NCBI RefSeq assembly: GCF_017948455.1
Contig: NZ_JAFFSU010000002.1
Span: 434,001-498,000 of the forward strand
Origin: Streptomyces sp. GESEQ-4
Lineage (GTDB): Bacteria > Actinomycetota > Actinomycetes > Streptomycetales > Streptomycetaceae
DNA length: 64,000 nt
Reading direction: 5' to 3'
The position numbers and the translations under genes were made by a program. Below are positions 8,768-17,780 of the stretch, piece by piece. The number at the start of each line of letters is the position of its first letter. The stretch's first letter is position 1. The notes under the pieces were generated by a model. It did not search any database, had not been told where the DNA came from, and saw nothing but the letters and a program-made list of their open reading frames with translations.

Positions 8768-9187
8768 ATGACTCAGCACGTACGCGACATCATGACCAGC
8801 ACCCCCGTGACGGTCGAACCGCTCACGTCCGTGACCGCGGTGGCCCGGCTCATGCGGGACCAGGACATCGGGGACGTCCTGGTCACCGAGGAAGGACGGC
8901 TGCGCGGCATCGTCAGCGACCGTGACCTCGTGGTGCGTGCCCTCGCCGAGGGGGAGGACCCGGAGCACACGACCGTGGCCCAGGTGTGCAGCGCAGATGT
9001 GTTCAGCGTCGGCCCCGACGACGACGTCGACCGGGTGGCCGAGCTGATGCGCGAGCACGCCGTACGCCGGATCCCGGTCGTGGCGGACGAACACCCCGTG
9101 GGCATCGTCACCCTCGGCGACCTGGCCGTCGAACGGGCCCCGGAAACGCCGCTCGGGAACATCAGCGCGTCGAAGCCCAACCGGTAG
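8768..9187 (+). CDS. CBS-domain pair protein (second of tandem paralogues)
   Basis: A 139-residue protein with two CBS motifs (IMTSTPVTVEPLTSVTAVARLM and the second ending VRRIPVVADEHPVGIV). It has the same length and architecture as its upstream neighbour, including the shared endings GNISASKPNR and ADISRAHPTR. The start at 8768 has GGGAG upstream. It probably binds adenosine nucleotides. It converges on the response regulator, with only 24 bp between the stop codons. Confidence 0.85.
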   Translation: MTQHVRDIMTSTPVTVEPLTSVTAVARLMRDQDIGDVLVTEEGRLRGIVSDRDLVVRALAEGEDPEHTTVAQVCSADVFSVGPDDDVDRVAELMREHAVRRIPVVADEHPVGIVTLGDLAVERAPETPLGNISASKPNR

Positions 9188-9211
9188 CGGGGCGCCCGCG
9201 GACGCGTGACG

Positions 9212-9889
9212 TCATTCCTCCGCGTCGCGGACCAGGAGTGCGATCTGCACCCGGTTCTCGACGGCCAGCTTGGCGAACAGGCTGCCCGTGTGTGCCTTGA
9301 CGGTCGCGATGCTGATGTGCAGCCGCTGGGCGATCTCCGGGTTGCCCAGTCCGTCCGCGATGGCCCGAGCGGTTTCGCGTTCTCGCTCGGTCAGTGTGGA
9401 CAGCTGTTTCCGTGCGGCTTCGCGGGTTGAGCTGCGAGCGTGCGGGGACTGCGGGCCGGTGGCCGCGGCGATCACCCGTGCCGTGGCCGCCGGAGACAGC
9501 ACGGGGTTGCCGTCCGCGACGGTCCGCACCGCGTCGAGAATCTGCGGCGGTGGGGTGTCCTTGAGGACGAACCCGAGTGCTCCGGCGCGCAGTGCGCCGA
9601 GCACCAGATCGTCGGAGTCGAAGGTGGTCAGCATGAGCACCCGGGGCGGCACCGGCCGGGTGAGGAGTTCCCGGGTCGTGCTGAGACCGTCCCGGCCGGG
9701 CATGCGCACGTCCATCAGGACGACGTCGGGCCGCTGCTCGGCCACCACGGTGATCGCGGCGTCCCCGTCGGCCGCCTCCGCGACGACGGTCAGGTCCGGT
9801 TCGCCGTCGATGACGAGCCGCAGTGCCATGCGCACCAGTTGTTCGTCGTCGACGATGACGACACGCACCGGCTCCCGCTCGCTGTCCAC
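9212..9889 (-). CDS. NarL/LuxR-type response regulator
   Basis: A 225-residue regulator. The N-terminal receiver domain has the acidic pair VDDEQ (residues 14-16) and the phosphoacceptor Asp in VVLMDVRMPG (about residue 60), with the conserved Lys in FVLKDTPP. The C-terminal LuxR HTH runs from LTERERETARAI to ATVKAHTGSLFAKL. The GTG start immediately follows the stop codon of the kinase gene, so translation is probably coupled. The likely target is the divergent S33 peptidase gene and its own operon through the long inverted repeat between them; this is inference from position. Confidence 0.9.
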   Translation of the reverse strand: MDSEREPVRVVIVDDEQLVRMALRLVIDGEPDLTVVAEAADGDAAITVVAEQRPDVVLMDVRMPGRDGLSTTRELLTRPVPPRVLMLTTFDSDDLVLGALRAGALGFVLKDTPPPQILDAVRTVADGNPVLSPAATARVIAAATGPQSPHARSSTREAARKQLSTLTERERETARAIADGLGNPEIAQRLHISIATVKAHTGSLFAKLAVENRVQIALLVRDAEE

Positions 9890-11071
9890 TCAGGTTCTCT
9901 TTTCGTGGGTGGGGTCCGGCCAGGGTAGTTGTGCGCTGAGGAGGTATCCGTCGTCGGGTGTGGGGTGATGGTCGAGTTTTCCGCCGGCGAGGTCGACTCG
10001 TTCGGTGAGACCGAGCAGGCCGAAGCCCGATGACGGTGATCGTGCGGGTTTGGTGGTGGCCGCGGAATTGCGGACGCTGACGTCGAGTTGGTCGCCCGCT
10101 GCCCCGTCGAGGGTGATGTGTATGCGTGCGCCCGGGGCGTGTTTGGCGGCGTTGGTCAGTCCTTCCTGGACCACCCGGTAGCAGGTTCGCCCGACGACGT
10201 CGGACGGTGTCGCCGTCACGGTGGTGGTGAGCGTGACGTCCAATCCGGAGGCGCGGGCGTCGGCCACCAGGTCGGGGATGAGGTCGAGGGAGGGCTGGGG
10301 TGGTTCCGGGCGGTCCGGGTCGGCCCGGAGCACACCGAGGACATCCCGAAGTTCTTCCAGGGCCTGGTGGGAGCCCTCGGCGATGGAGCGGACCAGCACA
10401 CGGTTTTCCTCTGCCGCGAGGTCGCCGCGGTGGCCCAGCACTCCGGCCTGCATGGCGACCAGGGAGATCCGGTGCGCGAGCACGTCGTGCATCTCGCGGG
10501 CGATCCGGTTCCGTTCCAGAGCCCGTGCCTGCGCCGCTCGTGCGGTCTGTTCCCGTTCCGCGCTCTCCGCCCGCTCCCGCAAGGACCGCACTTCGACACG
10601 CCGCGCGCCGACGGCCATGCCGACGGCCACCGCGATGCCCGCGGTCAGCGCCGGAAACGCGAGCTGGTACCACAACGAGCCGGGCGGTCTCTCGACCGGA
10701 TAGAGCCCGATGGCGAACTGTGACGCGATCACGCTGGCCAGCCCGACGACCCCGATCTCCACAGGACGGCGACGGGTGGCGATCGAGCCCAGCGCCAGAA
10801 ACCCGGCGCCGGTGGCGAGTGCGGACGCGGGCGAGGCGATCGCGACCGTCATGGCGACGGCGAGCGGGAACCGCCGTCGCCACACAAGCGCCGTCAGGCA
10901 GCCGAGAGCCACCAGCGGGTCACCGGTGAGGAACCAGGAGCCCGTTCCGTCCGACTGCCAGTGCAGCACCGCGCCGGTGGAGAGCCAGGCCAGTACGCCC
11001 ACTCCCACGGCTGCCGCCAGCCGCCAGGTCTGCTGCCACCACCCGAGCCGTGGCGCGACGTCTGTATTCAC
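9890..11071 (-). CDS. DesK/NarX-type sensor histidine kinase
   Basis: A 393-residue membrane sensor kinase. The first 150 residues contain about five hydrophobic helices with short loops and no large extracytoplasmic domain, suggesting that it senses membrane state or a small ligand. HisKA_3 dimerisation follows with the phosphorylated His in NRIAREMHDVLAHRISL, then an HATPase domain with the GFGLLGLTERV glycine loop. The GTG start at 11071 is preceded by CCAGG. It forms an operon with the response regulator, which begins right after its stop codon. Confidence 0.88.
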   Translation of the reverse strand: MNTDVAPRLGWWQQTWRLAAAVGVGVLAWLSTGAVLHWQSDGTGSWFLTGDPLVALGCLTALVWRRRFPLAVAMTVAIASPASALATGAGFLALGSIATRRRPVEIGVVGLASVIASQFAIGLYPVERPPGSLWYQLAFPALTAGIAVAVGMAVGARRVEVRSLRERAESAEREQTARAAQARALERNRIAREMHDVLAHRISLVAMQAGVLGHRGDLAAEENRVLVRSIAEGSHQALEELRDVLGVLRADPDRPEPPQPSLDLIPDLVADARASGLDVTLTTTVTATPSDVVGRTCYRVVQEGLTNAAKHAPGARIHITLDGAAGDQLDVSVRNSAATTKPARSPSSGFGLLGLTERVDLAGGKLDHHPTPDDGYLLSAQLPWPDPTHEKRT

Positions 11072-11124
11072 CTGGCCATTGTCGCGAAACCGTACGGCCG
11101 GTGAGTCAGACCGGGGGTTGAGGT

Positions 11125-11169
11125 GCCTTCGCCCAAAGTCGAACTACCGCCTCGACTTTGGGCGAAGGC
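11125..11169. promoter_or_regulatory. 18-bp perfect inverted repeat between kinase and peptidase genes
   Basis: GCCTTCGCCCAAAGTCGA (11125-11142) is repeated exactly in reverse complement at 11152-11169, around a 9-base spacer. It sits 54 bp upstream of the kinase start and 118 bp upstream of the peptidase start. Its position between divergent promoters favours a regulator site for the neighbouring two-component system over a terminator, although the transcript would also fold into a strong hairpin. Confidence 0.6.
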
Positions 11170-11286
11170 GAATCGAGCCGCCGGGCCGATGTGCCGGCGG
11201 CGCCGCACGAACAGACTCGTCGCGGCGGTCAGGACGGTGATCATCCTCGCCCCGTGCGCCCCACACACCCCTCAGGAGGACACCAG

Positions 11287-12759
11287 ATGCGCAGAACCCT
11301 GTCCCTTGCCCTCGCCGCCACAGCGGTGGCGGCGGCGACCGCGATGCCGGGAAGTTCGGTGGTGGCGGCGACGCCGGACACCGTGCGGTGGGAACCGTGC
11401 TCGGAGAAGGCCGCCTCGGAGAAAGCCGCCTTGCCCCCTCTGGAGTGCTCGACGCTCGAAGTCCCGCTGGACTACCGGGATCCGGACGGCCGGCAGATAG
11501 AGATCGCGATCTCCCGGCTGGCGAGCAAGGACCCCTCGAAGCGCCGCGGTGTGCTGCTGACCAATCCGGGCGGCCCCGGCGTCACGGGACTCGGCTACCC
11601 GGCCGTTCTCGCCGGCTCCGGGCTGCCGCAGAAGGTGCTGGACTCCTACGATCTGATCGGCTTCGACCCGCGCGGCGTCGGCCGCAGCACGCGGGTGACC
11701 TGCGATCTGACCCAGGAGCAGCAGAACCGCGGCAACCTTCCGCCGTACGCGCACACCGCGGCCGATGTCGCACGGGAGGCGGGGAACGCGCGCACTGTGG
11801 CCGAGCAGTGCGCCACCTCACGAACGGCGTGGATGCTGCCGCACACCACCACCGCGAACACCGCGCGCGACATGGACCGGATCCGGGCGGCGCTGGGCGA
11901 GCCGAAGCTCTCCTACCTCGGTGCCTCCTACGGCAGCTACCTCGGTGCGGTGTACACGACGCTGTTCCCGAAGCGCAGCGACCGGATCGTGCTCGACAGC
12001 AACCTCGGCCCCGGCGGTTACGACGTCACGGCCATGCGGTTGTTCGCCCGTGGACTGGAGGACCGGTTCCCGGACTTCGCGGAGTTCGCCGCCGCGCACC
12101 CCGAGTACGGTCTGGGCACCACACCGGAGCAGGTGAGGGCGAAGTACTTCGATCTCGCGGAGCGGTTGGAGACGAAACCCATCCAGGGCATCGACGCGAC
12201 GTTGTTCCGCGGGCTCACGTTCGACCGCCTCTACGTCGATGCGAACATGCCCGAGCTGGCCGAGTTCTGGCAGGCGCTCGACACCGACCGGCCGGTGCCG
12301 CCCAGCCCGCCGTTGGCGGACTTTGAGAACATGATGGCCGGCCGTTTTTACGTGATATGCGGTGACAATCGCTGGCCGGAGACGGTTCGGGAGTATCAGC
12401 GCAATGTCGCGGTCGACCGGCTGAAATACCCGATGCTGGGCGGGTCCTCGGCCGGCATCGGACCGTGCGCCTTCTGGCCGGATGAGCGGGCCGAGCCGCC
12501 GGTCCGCATCGGTGACCGGGGCCCGTCGAACGTGCTCATGGCGCAGAACGAGCGCGACCCGGGGACACCGCTGGCCGGCGCCGAGAAGCTGCGGCAGGCG
12601 TTCGGGAAGCGGGCCACGATGGTGACGGCCGACCAGGGCGGGCACGGTGTCTACCCGTACGGCCCCAACACGTGCGCGAACGACGCGGTGACGGCGTTCC
12701 TGACCACCGGGCAGCGCCCGTCGCAGGACCTCGCCTGCGCAGCGGAACCCAGCAAGTAA
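11287..12759 (+). CDS. Secreted S33-family alpha/beta-hydrolase (tripeptidyl aminopeptidase type)
   Basis: A 490-residue exported peptidase. A signal peptide (RRTLSLALAATAVAAATAM, then SSVVAATP) is followed by the alpha/beta-hydrolase fold. The oxyanion motif NPGGPG, the nucleophile elbow GASYGSYLG (Ser), the acid in QNERDPGTPL and the His in TADQGGHGVY are all visible. The VPLDY block after the first strand and the C-terminal cap with paired cysteines match the SlpD/SlpE/Tap group of Streptomyces proteases, which release N-terminal tripeptides. The ATG at 11287 has AGGAGGA upstream. It is divergent from a two-component system across an 18-bp inverted repeat, so it may be a target of that system. 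Some relatives are esterases. Confidence 0.85.
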   Translation: MRRTLSLALAATAVAAATAMPGSSVVAATPDTVRWEPCSEKAASEKAALPPLECSTLEVPLDYRDPDGRQIEIAISRLASKDPSKRRGVLLTNPGGPGVTGLGYPAVLAGSGLPQKVLDSYDLIGFDPRGVGRSTRVTCDLTQEQQNRGNLPPYAHTAADVAREAGNARTVAEQCATSRTAWMLPHTTTANTARDMDRIRAALGEPKLSYLGASYGSYLGAVYTTLFPKRSDRIVLDSNLGPGGYDVTAMRLFARGLEDRFPDFAEFAAAHPEYGLGTTPEQVRAKYFDLAERLETKPIQGIDATLFRGLTFDRLYVDANMPELAEFWQALDTDRPVPPSPPLADFENMMAGRFYVICGDNRWPETVREYQRNVAVDRLKYPMLGGSSAGIGPCAFWPDERAEPPVRIGDRGPSNVLMAQNERDPGTPLAGAEKLRQAFGKRATMVTADQGGHGVYPYGPNTCANDAVTAFLTTGQRPSQDLACAAEPSK

Positions 12760-12772
12760 CAGGAGTAGAGGC

Positions 12773-13426
12773 ATGCTCAAGGAGTGGCGGCATCGCCGGG
12801 CTGTGCAGCGGGTCAAGCCCGGGGACGGGCGGGCGTTGAAGCGTTTCCGCTGGTGGCAGATGCTCACCCGCGCGCTGTTCCATCTGCGGCTGATGAACGC
12901 CGACGGCCGGCAGACGCTCTACGCCGTCGACGTCAGGCATCAGAATCATTCGGACGGCTACGTCAAGGCCCACCTGTACCTCGACGGCAGGCATCACGCC
13001 GAGTCCAGAGTCCCTGCCGTCTTCCCCGTCCAGGGCGGCACTGTCGAAGTAAGGACGAGCGCCTTCGGGCTCAAGCGCTGCCACTACGTCACCGCCGAGG
13101 GGGCAGAGCACCAACTCGTCCCGGACCCCGCCTCCGCCGAGGGGCGCCGGGCACACCTCGACCGCGTACACCCCGCACTGAGCCGATGGATCGGTTTCCT
13201 CTCGTCGATCGTGCTCGTCATCGGCCTGGTTCTCCTGATCCTTCAGCTCGCCGAACAGGTCACCCGGGCGCCGGAGGGCGTCGCCCAGTACGTCGGGACG
13301 TTCACCTCGCCCATTGATCTGCCGGCATGGGGCAACGTCGTGGTCGGGCTCGTTACTGTGGCGGCCAGCACGGAGCGGGCACTGCGGCTGCGCTACAACT
13401 GGCTGCTCGATGGCGGGGCGGGCTGA
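12773..13426 (+). CDS. Membrane protein of unknown function
   Basis: A 217-residue protein that I do not recognise. The N-terminal 130 residues are soluble-looking and basic (RHRRAVQRV, RALKRFRWWQ), with alternating beta-like segments. Two hydrophobic helices follow (WIGFLSSIVLVIGLVLLILQL and WGNVVVGLVTVAASTE). The start has AGGAG eight bases upstream and lies 13 bp after the peptidase, so the two are probably cotranscribed. Its stop codon falls inside the edge of the palindromic element R3 (GGCTGATATGCGG resembles the element's CTGTGTCGATATGCGG), so the extreme C-terminus may derive from that element. Confidence 0.65.
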   Translation: MLKEWRHRRAVQRVKPGDGRALKRFRWWQMLTRALFHLRLMNADGRQTLYAVDVRHQNHSDGYVKAHLYLDGRHHAESRVPAVFPVQGGTVEVRTSAFGLKRCHYVTAEGAEHQLVPDPASAEGRRAHLDRVHPALSRWIGFLSSIVLVIGLVLLILQLAEQVTRAPEGVAQYVGTFTSPIDLPAWGNVVVGLVTVAASTERALRLRYNWLLDGGAG

Positions 13427-13534
13427 TATGCGGCTCCACCGTGTGGGCGCGACCAGCCACGACGAGCCCGCAGACGATCGACGCCCATCGCGGCCTCGCG
13501 GCAAAGCCGCATATCGACACAGCCCGCGGAGCGC
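13427..13534 (-). repeat. Palindromic intergenic element, copy R3
   Basis: This variant starts at GATATGCGGCTCC and carries the GGGCGCGACCAGCCACGACG core. It then has a second, inverted GCCGCATATCGACACAGCC block before the terminal CGCGGAGCGC, so both arms of the element are present. It fills the whole gap between two convergent genes and abuts the PEBP stop codon at 13535. Confidence 0.75.
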
Positions 13535-13987
13535 TCAGCGGCGGTACAGCCCGATGAGCGCGCCGTCGGCGAGTTCCCGTTTCTCGACGGCCTGCCGGAC
13601 GTCGTCGGCGCGTGGGGCGTCCGGGAGGACGCAGGGCTCGGCGAGGGCGTAGAGGTGGAAGACGTAGTGGTGCGGCTCGTCCCCGGGCGGCGGGTGGGGT
13701 CCGCCCCAGCCGGGACGGCCGTAGCCGTTGACGAGTTCGGTGCCGCCGGGCGGGCTCTGCCCCTCGCTCATGCCGTCGCTGTGCGGGTCGATGCCTACGA
13801 CGATCCAGTGGACGAAGTTCCCCGACGGGGCGTCGGGGTCCTCGCACATCAGGACCAGCTCGGCCGCGTCGTTCGGTACGCCGGACCAGGTCAGGGGAGG
13901 AGAGACGTTCTCCCCCTCCAGCGCGTGCCGGCGGGGGACGGGGGCGTGGTCGGTGAATGCGCTGCTCTTGAGTTCGATGCCGGTCAT
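13535..13987 (-). CDS. YbhB/YbcL-family PEBP protein
   Basis: A 150-residue member of the phosphatidylethanolamine-binding/Raf-kinase-inhibitor-like family. Family blocks are clear: NVSPPLTWSGVP, the ligand-pocket MCEDPDAPSGNFVHWIV, GYGRPGWGGPHPPPGD and HHYVFHLYAL. It is of standard length without a signal peptide, so cytoplasmic. Bacterial members bind small anionic ligands; a physiological role is unknown. The start at 13987 gives the conserved ITGI/ELKSSAF-like opening; a longer frame to 14335 has no support. It is divergent from the hydrolase gene at 14102. Confidence 0.88.
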   Translation of the reverse strand: MTGIELKSSAFTDHAPVPRRHALEGENVSPPLTWSGVPNDAAELVLMCEDPDAPSGNFVHWIVVGIDPHSDGMSEGQSPPGGTELVNGYGRPGWGGPHPPPGDEPHHYVFHLYALAEPCVLPDAPRADDVRQAVEKRELADGALIGLYRR

Positions 13988-14101
13988 GCGCCCCGGAGTA
14001 CCCAGCAGGCGACGGGACCTATCAGGGCGACGTGTGGATCTCCGCGTGACGGATACCCGGGCCGGGTCAGGAGTGCTACGGACCGAGGAAGGCCGGCTCC
14101 G

Positions 14102-14758
14102 ATGATCTCGCAGACCGTTCTGGTGCCCGCCGACGGCGTCGAGCTCGCAGGCGACTTCGACGTCCCGGCGCCCGCCCACGGCGTCGTCCTGTTCGCGCAC
14201 GGCAGCGGCAGCTCCCGGCACAGCCCGCGCAACCGGCAGGTCGCCGCCGAACTCCGCACCGCCGCCCTGGGCACGCTGCTGATGGACCTGCTGACCGAGG
14301 CGGAGGACCGGCAGGACGCGCTGACCGCCGAGCACCGCTTCGACATCCCGCTGCTCGGGCGCCGTCTGGTCGCCGCGATCGACTGGCTCGACGCGGAACC
14401 CGAGGTCCAGTCACTGCCCGTCGTCCTGTTCGGGGCCAGCACCGGTGCGGCCGCCGCCCTGATGGCCGCGGCGGACCGGCCGGACCGGGTCCTGACCGTG
14501 GTCTCGCGCGGCGGACGGCCCGACCTGGCGGGCGACGCGCTGGACCTCGTACGCGCGCCCGTGCTGCTCATCGTCGGCGGGCACGACACGCAGGTGGTGC
14601 GGCTCAACGAGGACGCCGCCCGGCGACTGCGAGCCCCCTGCACGCTGCGTGTCGTGCCGGGAGCCACCCATCTGTTCGAGGAGCCGGGCGCGCTGGAGCA
14701 GGTCGCCGGCCTGGCCCGGGAGTGGTGCGTGGAACGGCTGGGCGCCCAGCGGCGGTGA
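14102..14758 (+). CDS. Dienelactone-hydrolase-like alpha/beta-hydrolase
   Basis: A 218-residue cytoplasmic hydrolase. Visible landmarks are LFAHGSGSSRHSPRN (oxyanion loop), the nucleophile elbow LFGASTGAAAAL with Ser, IVGGHDTQV holding the acid and GATHLFEEPG holding the His. Proteins of this type are frequently encoded next to or fused with the phosphoribosyltransferase found 68 bp downstream here, and the two may be cotranscribed. The substrate is unknown. The start follows GAGGAAGG at slightly long spacing. Confidence 0.85.
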   Translation: MISQTVLVPADGVELAGDFDVPAPAHGVVLFAHGSGSSRHSPRNRQVAAELRTAALGTLLMDLLTEAEDRQDALTAEHRFDIPLLGRRLVAAIDWLDAEPEVQSLPVVLFGASTGAAAALMAAADRPDRVLTVVSRGGRPDLAGDALDLVRAPVLLIVGGHDTQVVRLNEDAARRLRAPCTLRVVPGATHLFEEPGALEQVAGLAREWCVERLGAQRR

Positions 14759-14826
14759 CGCCGTGTGGGCCACCGGAGGGCCGGGTACCCGGCAGCCGCG
14801 CACGGAGGCAACCGGAAGGAGCAGCC

Positions 14827-15483
14827 ATGCAGTTCCGTGACCGCAAGCAGGCCGGGCGGGAACTGGCCGCGCGGCTGCGCACCCTGCAGGAGAAAGGGGC
14901 TCTCCCGCACGCTGTCGTCCTCGCGCTGCCCCGCGGTGGTGCCACGGTCGCCCGCGAGGTCGCGCACGCGCTGGACGCCCCGCTGGACGTCCTCGTGGTC
15001 CGCAAGATCGGGGCGCCGTTCCAGGAGGAGCTGGGCGTCGGCGCGATCGCCGGCGACGACCCGCCGCTCTTCGACGAACGGGCCCTGGACCGGCTGGGCC
15101 TGAGTGAGGCCGCCCTCGCCGACACCGTCGACCGGGAGCGGGAGGAGGTACGGCGTCGCGAACGGCGCTACCGGCGCGGCCGTCCCCCGGTGGACCTGCG
15201 GGGCCGCACCGTGATCGTCGTCGACGACGGCCTGGCCACCGGCGCGACCGCGCGCGCCGCACTGCGCCGGGTCCGCCGTGAGACGCCCGAGCAGGTCGTC
15301 CTGGCCGTGCCGGTCTGCTCACCGGAGGCGGCCGAGCTGCTGCGCGACGAGGCCGACGAGGTGATCTGCCTGCACAAGCCGGAGCAGTTCATGGCCGTCG
15401 GCCTCTGGTACGAGAACTTCGACCAGCTCACCGACGACGAGGTCCTCGACGCGCTGCACGGCTCCCACACCCTGCCCGGCTGA
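14827..15483 (+). CDS. Phosphoribosyltransferase-domain protein
   Basis: A 218-residue type-I phosphoribosyltransferase fold. The PRPP-binding signature IVVDDGLATGATARAA (about residues 133-148) is intact, and the N-terminal LALPRGGATVAREVAHALDA block matches the PF00156 proteins often linked to dienelactone-hydrolase-like partners. The C-terminal FMAVGLWYENFDQLTDDEV is a conserved trait of this subfamily. The nucleobase substrate is unknown; known relatives are not standard salvage enzymes. Start: GGAAGGAGCAGCC then ATG. It is followed 14 bp later by the universal stress protein and appears to be part of one stress transcript. Confidence 0.87.
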   Translation: MQFRDRKQAGRELAARLRTLQEKGALPHAVVLALPRGGATVAREVAHALDAPLDVLVVRKIGAPFQEELGVGAIAGDDPPLFDERALDRLGLSEAALADTVDREREEVRRRERRYRRGRPPVDLRGRTVIVVDDGLATGATARAALRRVRRETPEQVVLAVPVCSPEAAELLRDEADEVICLHKPEQFMAVGLWYENFDQLTDDEVLDALHGSHTLPG

Positions 15484-15497
15484 GGAAGGAGAGGCGA

Positions 15498-16331
15498 GTG
15501 ACCGAAGCGACCGGCACCGTCCTGGTCGGCGTCGACGACACACCGCAGGCCTGGCTCGCCGCGGACTGGGCGGCCCGGGAGGCGACGCTGCGCGGAGCGG
15601 CACTCCAGGTCGTGCACGCGGTGACAGACGCCGACGCGCGGGTCCGCGGCGCCGCCGCCGATCTGCTGGAGGACGCCCGCACCCGGATCACGACGGCCCA
15701 CCCCGTGCTGCGCATCGACACCGTCCTCGGGCAGGGGGAACCCGCCGAGGCGGTCCTGACCGCGGCCGAGGACACCGACGCCGGCCTGATCGTGCTCGGC
15801 ACCCGCGGGCGGGGCGGCTTCGCCGGGCTGCTCCTGGGCTCCGTGAGCCTGAAGGTGGCCGCCCACGCCGGCCGACCGGTCGTCGTCGCCCGCGGTCACA
15901 CCGAGAAGGCCGGGCACGACGGTATCGTGGCCGGCGTCCGCGACGAGCGGGACGAGGACGCCGTGCGGTTCGCCCTCGCCGAAGCCGATCTGCGCGGGGC
16001 TCCGGTGCGTCTGGTGCACGCCTGGTCGCCGCTCGCGAGGGCGGGCCTCATGGTCCCCCAGGTCAGCACCCTGGACGACGAGCAGCACGCCCACGCCCAG
16101 ATCCTGAAGCACGCCGCACACCCCGCCGCCGCGTATCCGCGGCTGCACGTGGAGCAGGAGCTGATCGCCGGTCCGCCCGCCGGTGTCCTGGTGGAGGCCT
16201 CGGCCAAGGCCGGTCTGCTGGTGCTCCCGCGCCACCCGGCCGAGGGCCGGTTCGGGCTGCGGCTGGGCTCGGTCGTCCATGCCGTACTGCACCACGCGGA
16301 CTGTCCGGTGGCCGTCGTACCCACGTCGTAG
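15498..16331 (+). CDS. Tandem-domain universal stress protein
   Basis: A 277-residue protein with two UspA domains. The first ends in the ATP-binding loop [18 protein letters not shown]; the second has the more degenerate [18 protein letters not shown]. The domain openings are [12 protein letters not shown] and the shortened [12 protein letters not shown]. Such tandem Usps bind ATP and are induced in stasis, hypoxia or envelope stress in actinobacteria. GTG start with AAGGAGAGG upstream. It sits between the phosphoribosyltransferase and RtcB genes with short gaps (14 and 25 bp), consistent with a single stress operon. Confidence 0.9.
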   Translation: MTEATGTVLVGVDDTPQAWLAADWAAREATLRGAALQVVHAVTDADARVRGAAADLLEDARTRITTAHPVLRIDTVLGQGEPAEAVLTAAEDTDAGLIVLGTRGRGGFAGLLLGSVSLKVAAHAGRPVVVARGHTEKAGHDGIVAGVRDERDEDAVRFALAEADLRGAPVRLVHAWSPLARAGLMVPQVSTLDDEQHAHAQILKHAAHPAAAYPRLHVEQELIAGPPAGVLVEASAKAGLLVLPRHPAEGRFGLRLGSVVHAVLHHADCPVAVVPTS

Positions 16332-16356
16332 ACCCTCGCGTCACGGAGGCGGAGCG

Positions 16357-17769
16357 ATGGACCTGGTCGAAGAACGCCCCTGCCGATTCCGCATCGAGCC
16401 GCACGGCGGGATGCGCGTGCCCGGCGTCGTGTTCGCCTCCCGTGACCTGCTGCGCGACGCCGAGCAGTCGCTGGAGCAGGTCGCCAACGTGGCCACGCTG
16501 CCCGGCATCGTGGGCGCCTCGTACGCCATGCCGGACATCCACTGGGGCTACGGCTTCCCCATCGGCGGCGTCGCCGCGACCGCCGTGGACGAGGGCGGCG
16601 TGGTCTCGCCCGGCGGGGTCGGCTTCGACATCTCCTGCGGGGTGCGGCTGCTGGCGGCCGACTGTGACGGGCGGGAACTGCGCAGGGCACTGCCCGCGGT
16701 CATGGACGGCCTGGACCGGCGGATACCGCGCGGCGCCGGACCCGGCGGGGTGTGGCGGCTCAGCGGGCAGGCGGAGCTGGAGCGGATCCTGCGGGGCGGC
16801 TCCCGGTACGCCGTCGAGCAGGGCCACGGCGAGCAGCGCGACCTCACCCGCTGCGAGGACGGCGGGGCGGTCGCCGACGCCGACGCGACGCAGGTCAGCG
16901 AGCGGGCCCGGGAACGGGGCCTCGGCCAGGTCGGCAGCCTCGGCTCCGCCAACCACTTCCTGGAGGTCCAGGAGATCGCCGAGGTGTACGACGAACCGGT
17001 CGCCGCCGCCTTCGGGCTCGCCGCCGGCCAGGTGTGCGTGATGATCCACTGCGGTTCACGCGGCCTAGGTCACCAGATCTGCACCGACCACGTCCGGGCG
17101 ATGGACCGGGCCATGGCCCGCTACGGCATCACCGTCCCCGACCGCCAGCTGGCCTGCACCCCGGTCGACTCGCCCGAGGGGCAGGCCTACCTGGGCGCGA
17201 TGGCCGCCGCCGCCAACTACGGCCGCGCCAACCGCCAGTTGCTGTCCGACGCGGCCCGCGGAGTCTTCCGCCGCGTCACCGGCGTACAGCTGTCGCTGGT
17301 GTACGACGTGTCCCACAACCTCGCCAAGATGGAGACCCACGAGGTGGACGGCGCCCGGCGTCGGCTGTGCGTGCACCGCAAGGGCGCCACCCGCGCCTTC
17401 CCGCCCGGCCACCCCGAACTGCCCGAGGACCTCAGGGAGTTCGGCCAGCCGGTGCTCATCCCCGGCACCATGGGCACGGCCTCCTACGTGCTGGTCGGCG
17501 TGCCCGGTGGCGACGCCTTCCACTCCACCTGCCACGGCGCGGGCCGCACCCTCAGCCGGCACCGGGCCGCCCGCACGGTGACGGGCAGGGAACTGCGCAC
17601 GCGGCTGGAGTCGGCCGGTATCGCCGTCCGGCCGAAGTCGATGCGCGGTCTGGCCGAGGAGACCCCGGAGGCCTACAAGGACGTCGCCGCGGTGGTCGCC
17701 GCGAGCGAGACGGCGGGGCTGTGCCGGACGGTGGCCAAGCTCGTGCCGCTGGGCGTGGTGAAGGGATGA
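16357..17769 (+). CDS. rtcB: RtcB-family RNA ligase
   Basis: A 470-residue 3'-phosphate/5'-hydroxyl RNA ligase that joins RNA ends through a GMP adduct with Mn2+. All catalytic and metal residues can be located: Asp91 and Cys94 in GFDISCGVR, His200 in GSANHFLEV, His231 in [12 protein letters not shown], His320 in [10 protein letters not shown], and His393, the guanylylated residue, in STCHGAGR. The start at 16357 has GGAGGCGGAG upstream. It closes the apparent Usp operon and converges on an archease gene with an 11-bp gap, the known activator of RtcB. This indicates repair of RNA cut by stress-induced ribonucleases; tRNA splicing is unlikely in this host. Confidence 0.93.
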   Translation: MDLVEERPCRFRIEPHGGMRVPGVVFASRDLLRDAEQSLEQVANVATLPGIVGASYAMPDIHWGYGFPIGGVAATAVDEGGVVSPGGVGFDISCGVRLLAADCDGRELRRALPAVMDGLDRRIPRGAGPGGVWRLSGQAELERILRGGSRYAVEQGHGEQRDLTRCEDGGAVADADATQVSERARERGLGQVGSLGSANHFLEVQEIAEVYDEPVAAAFGLAAGQVCVMIHCGSRGLGHQICTDHVRAMDRAMARYGITVPDRQLACTPVDSPEGQAYLGAMAAAANYGRANRQLLSDAARGVFRRVTGVQLSLVYDVSHNLAKMETHEVDGARRRLCVHRKGATRAFPPGHPELPEDLREFGQPVLIPGTMGTASYVLVGVPGGDAFHSTCHGAGRTLSRHRAARTVTGRELRTRLESAGIAVRPKSMRGLAEETPEAYKDVAAVVAASETAGLCRTVAKLVPLGVVKG

Positions 17770-17780
17770 GCCGGATGCGC

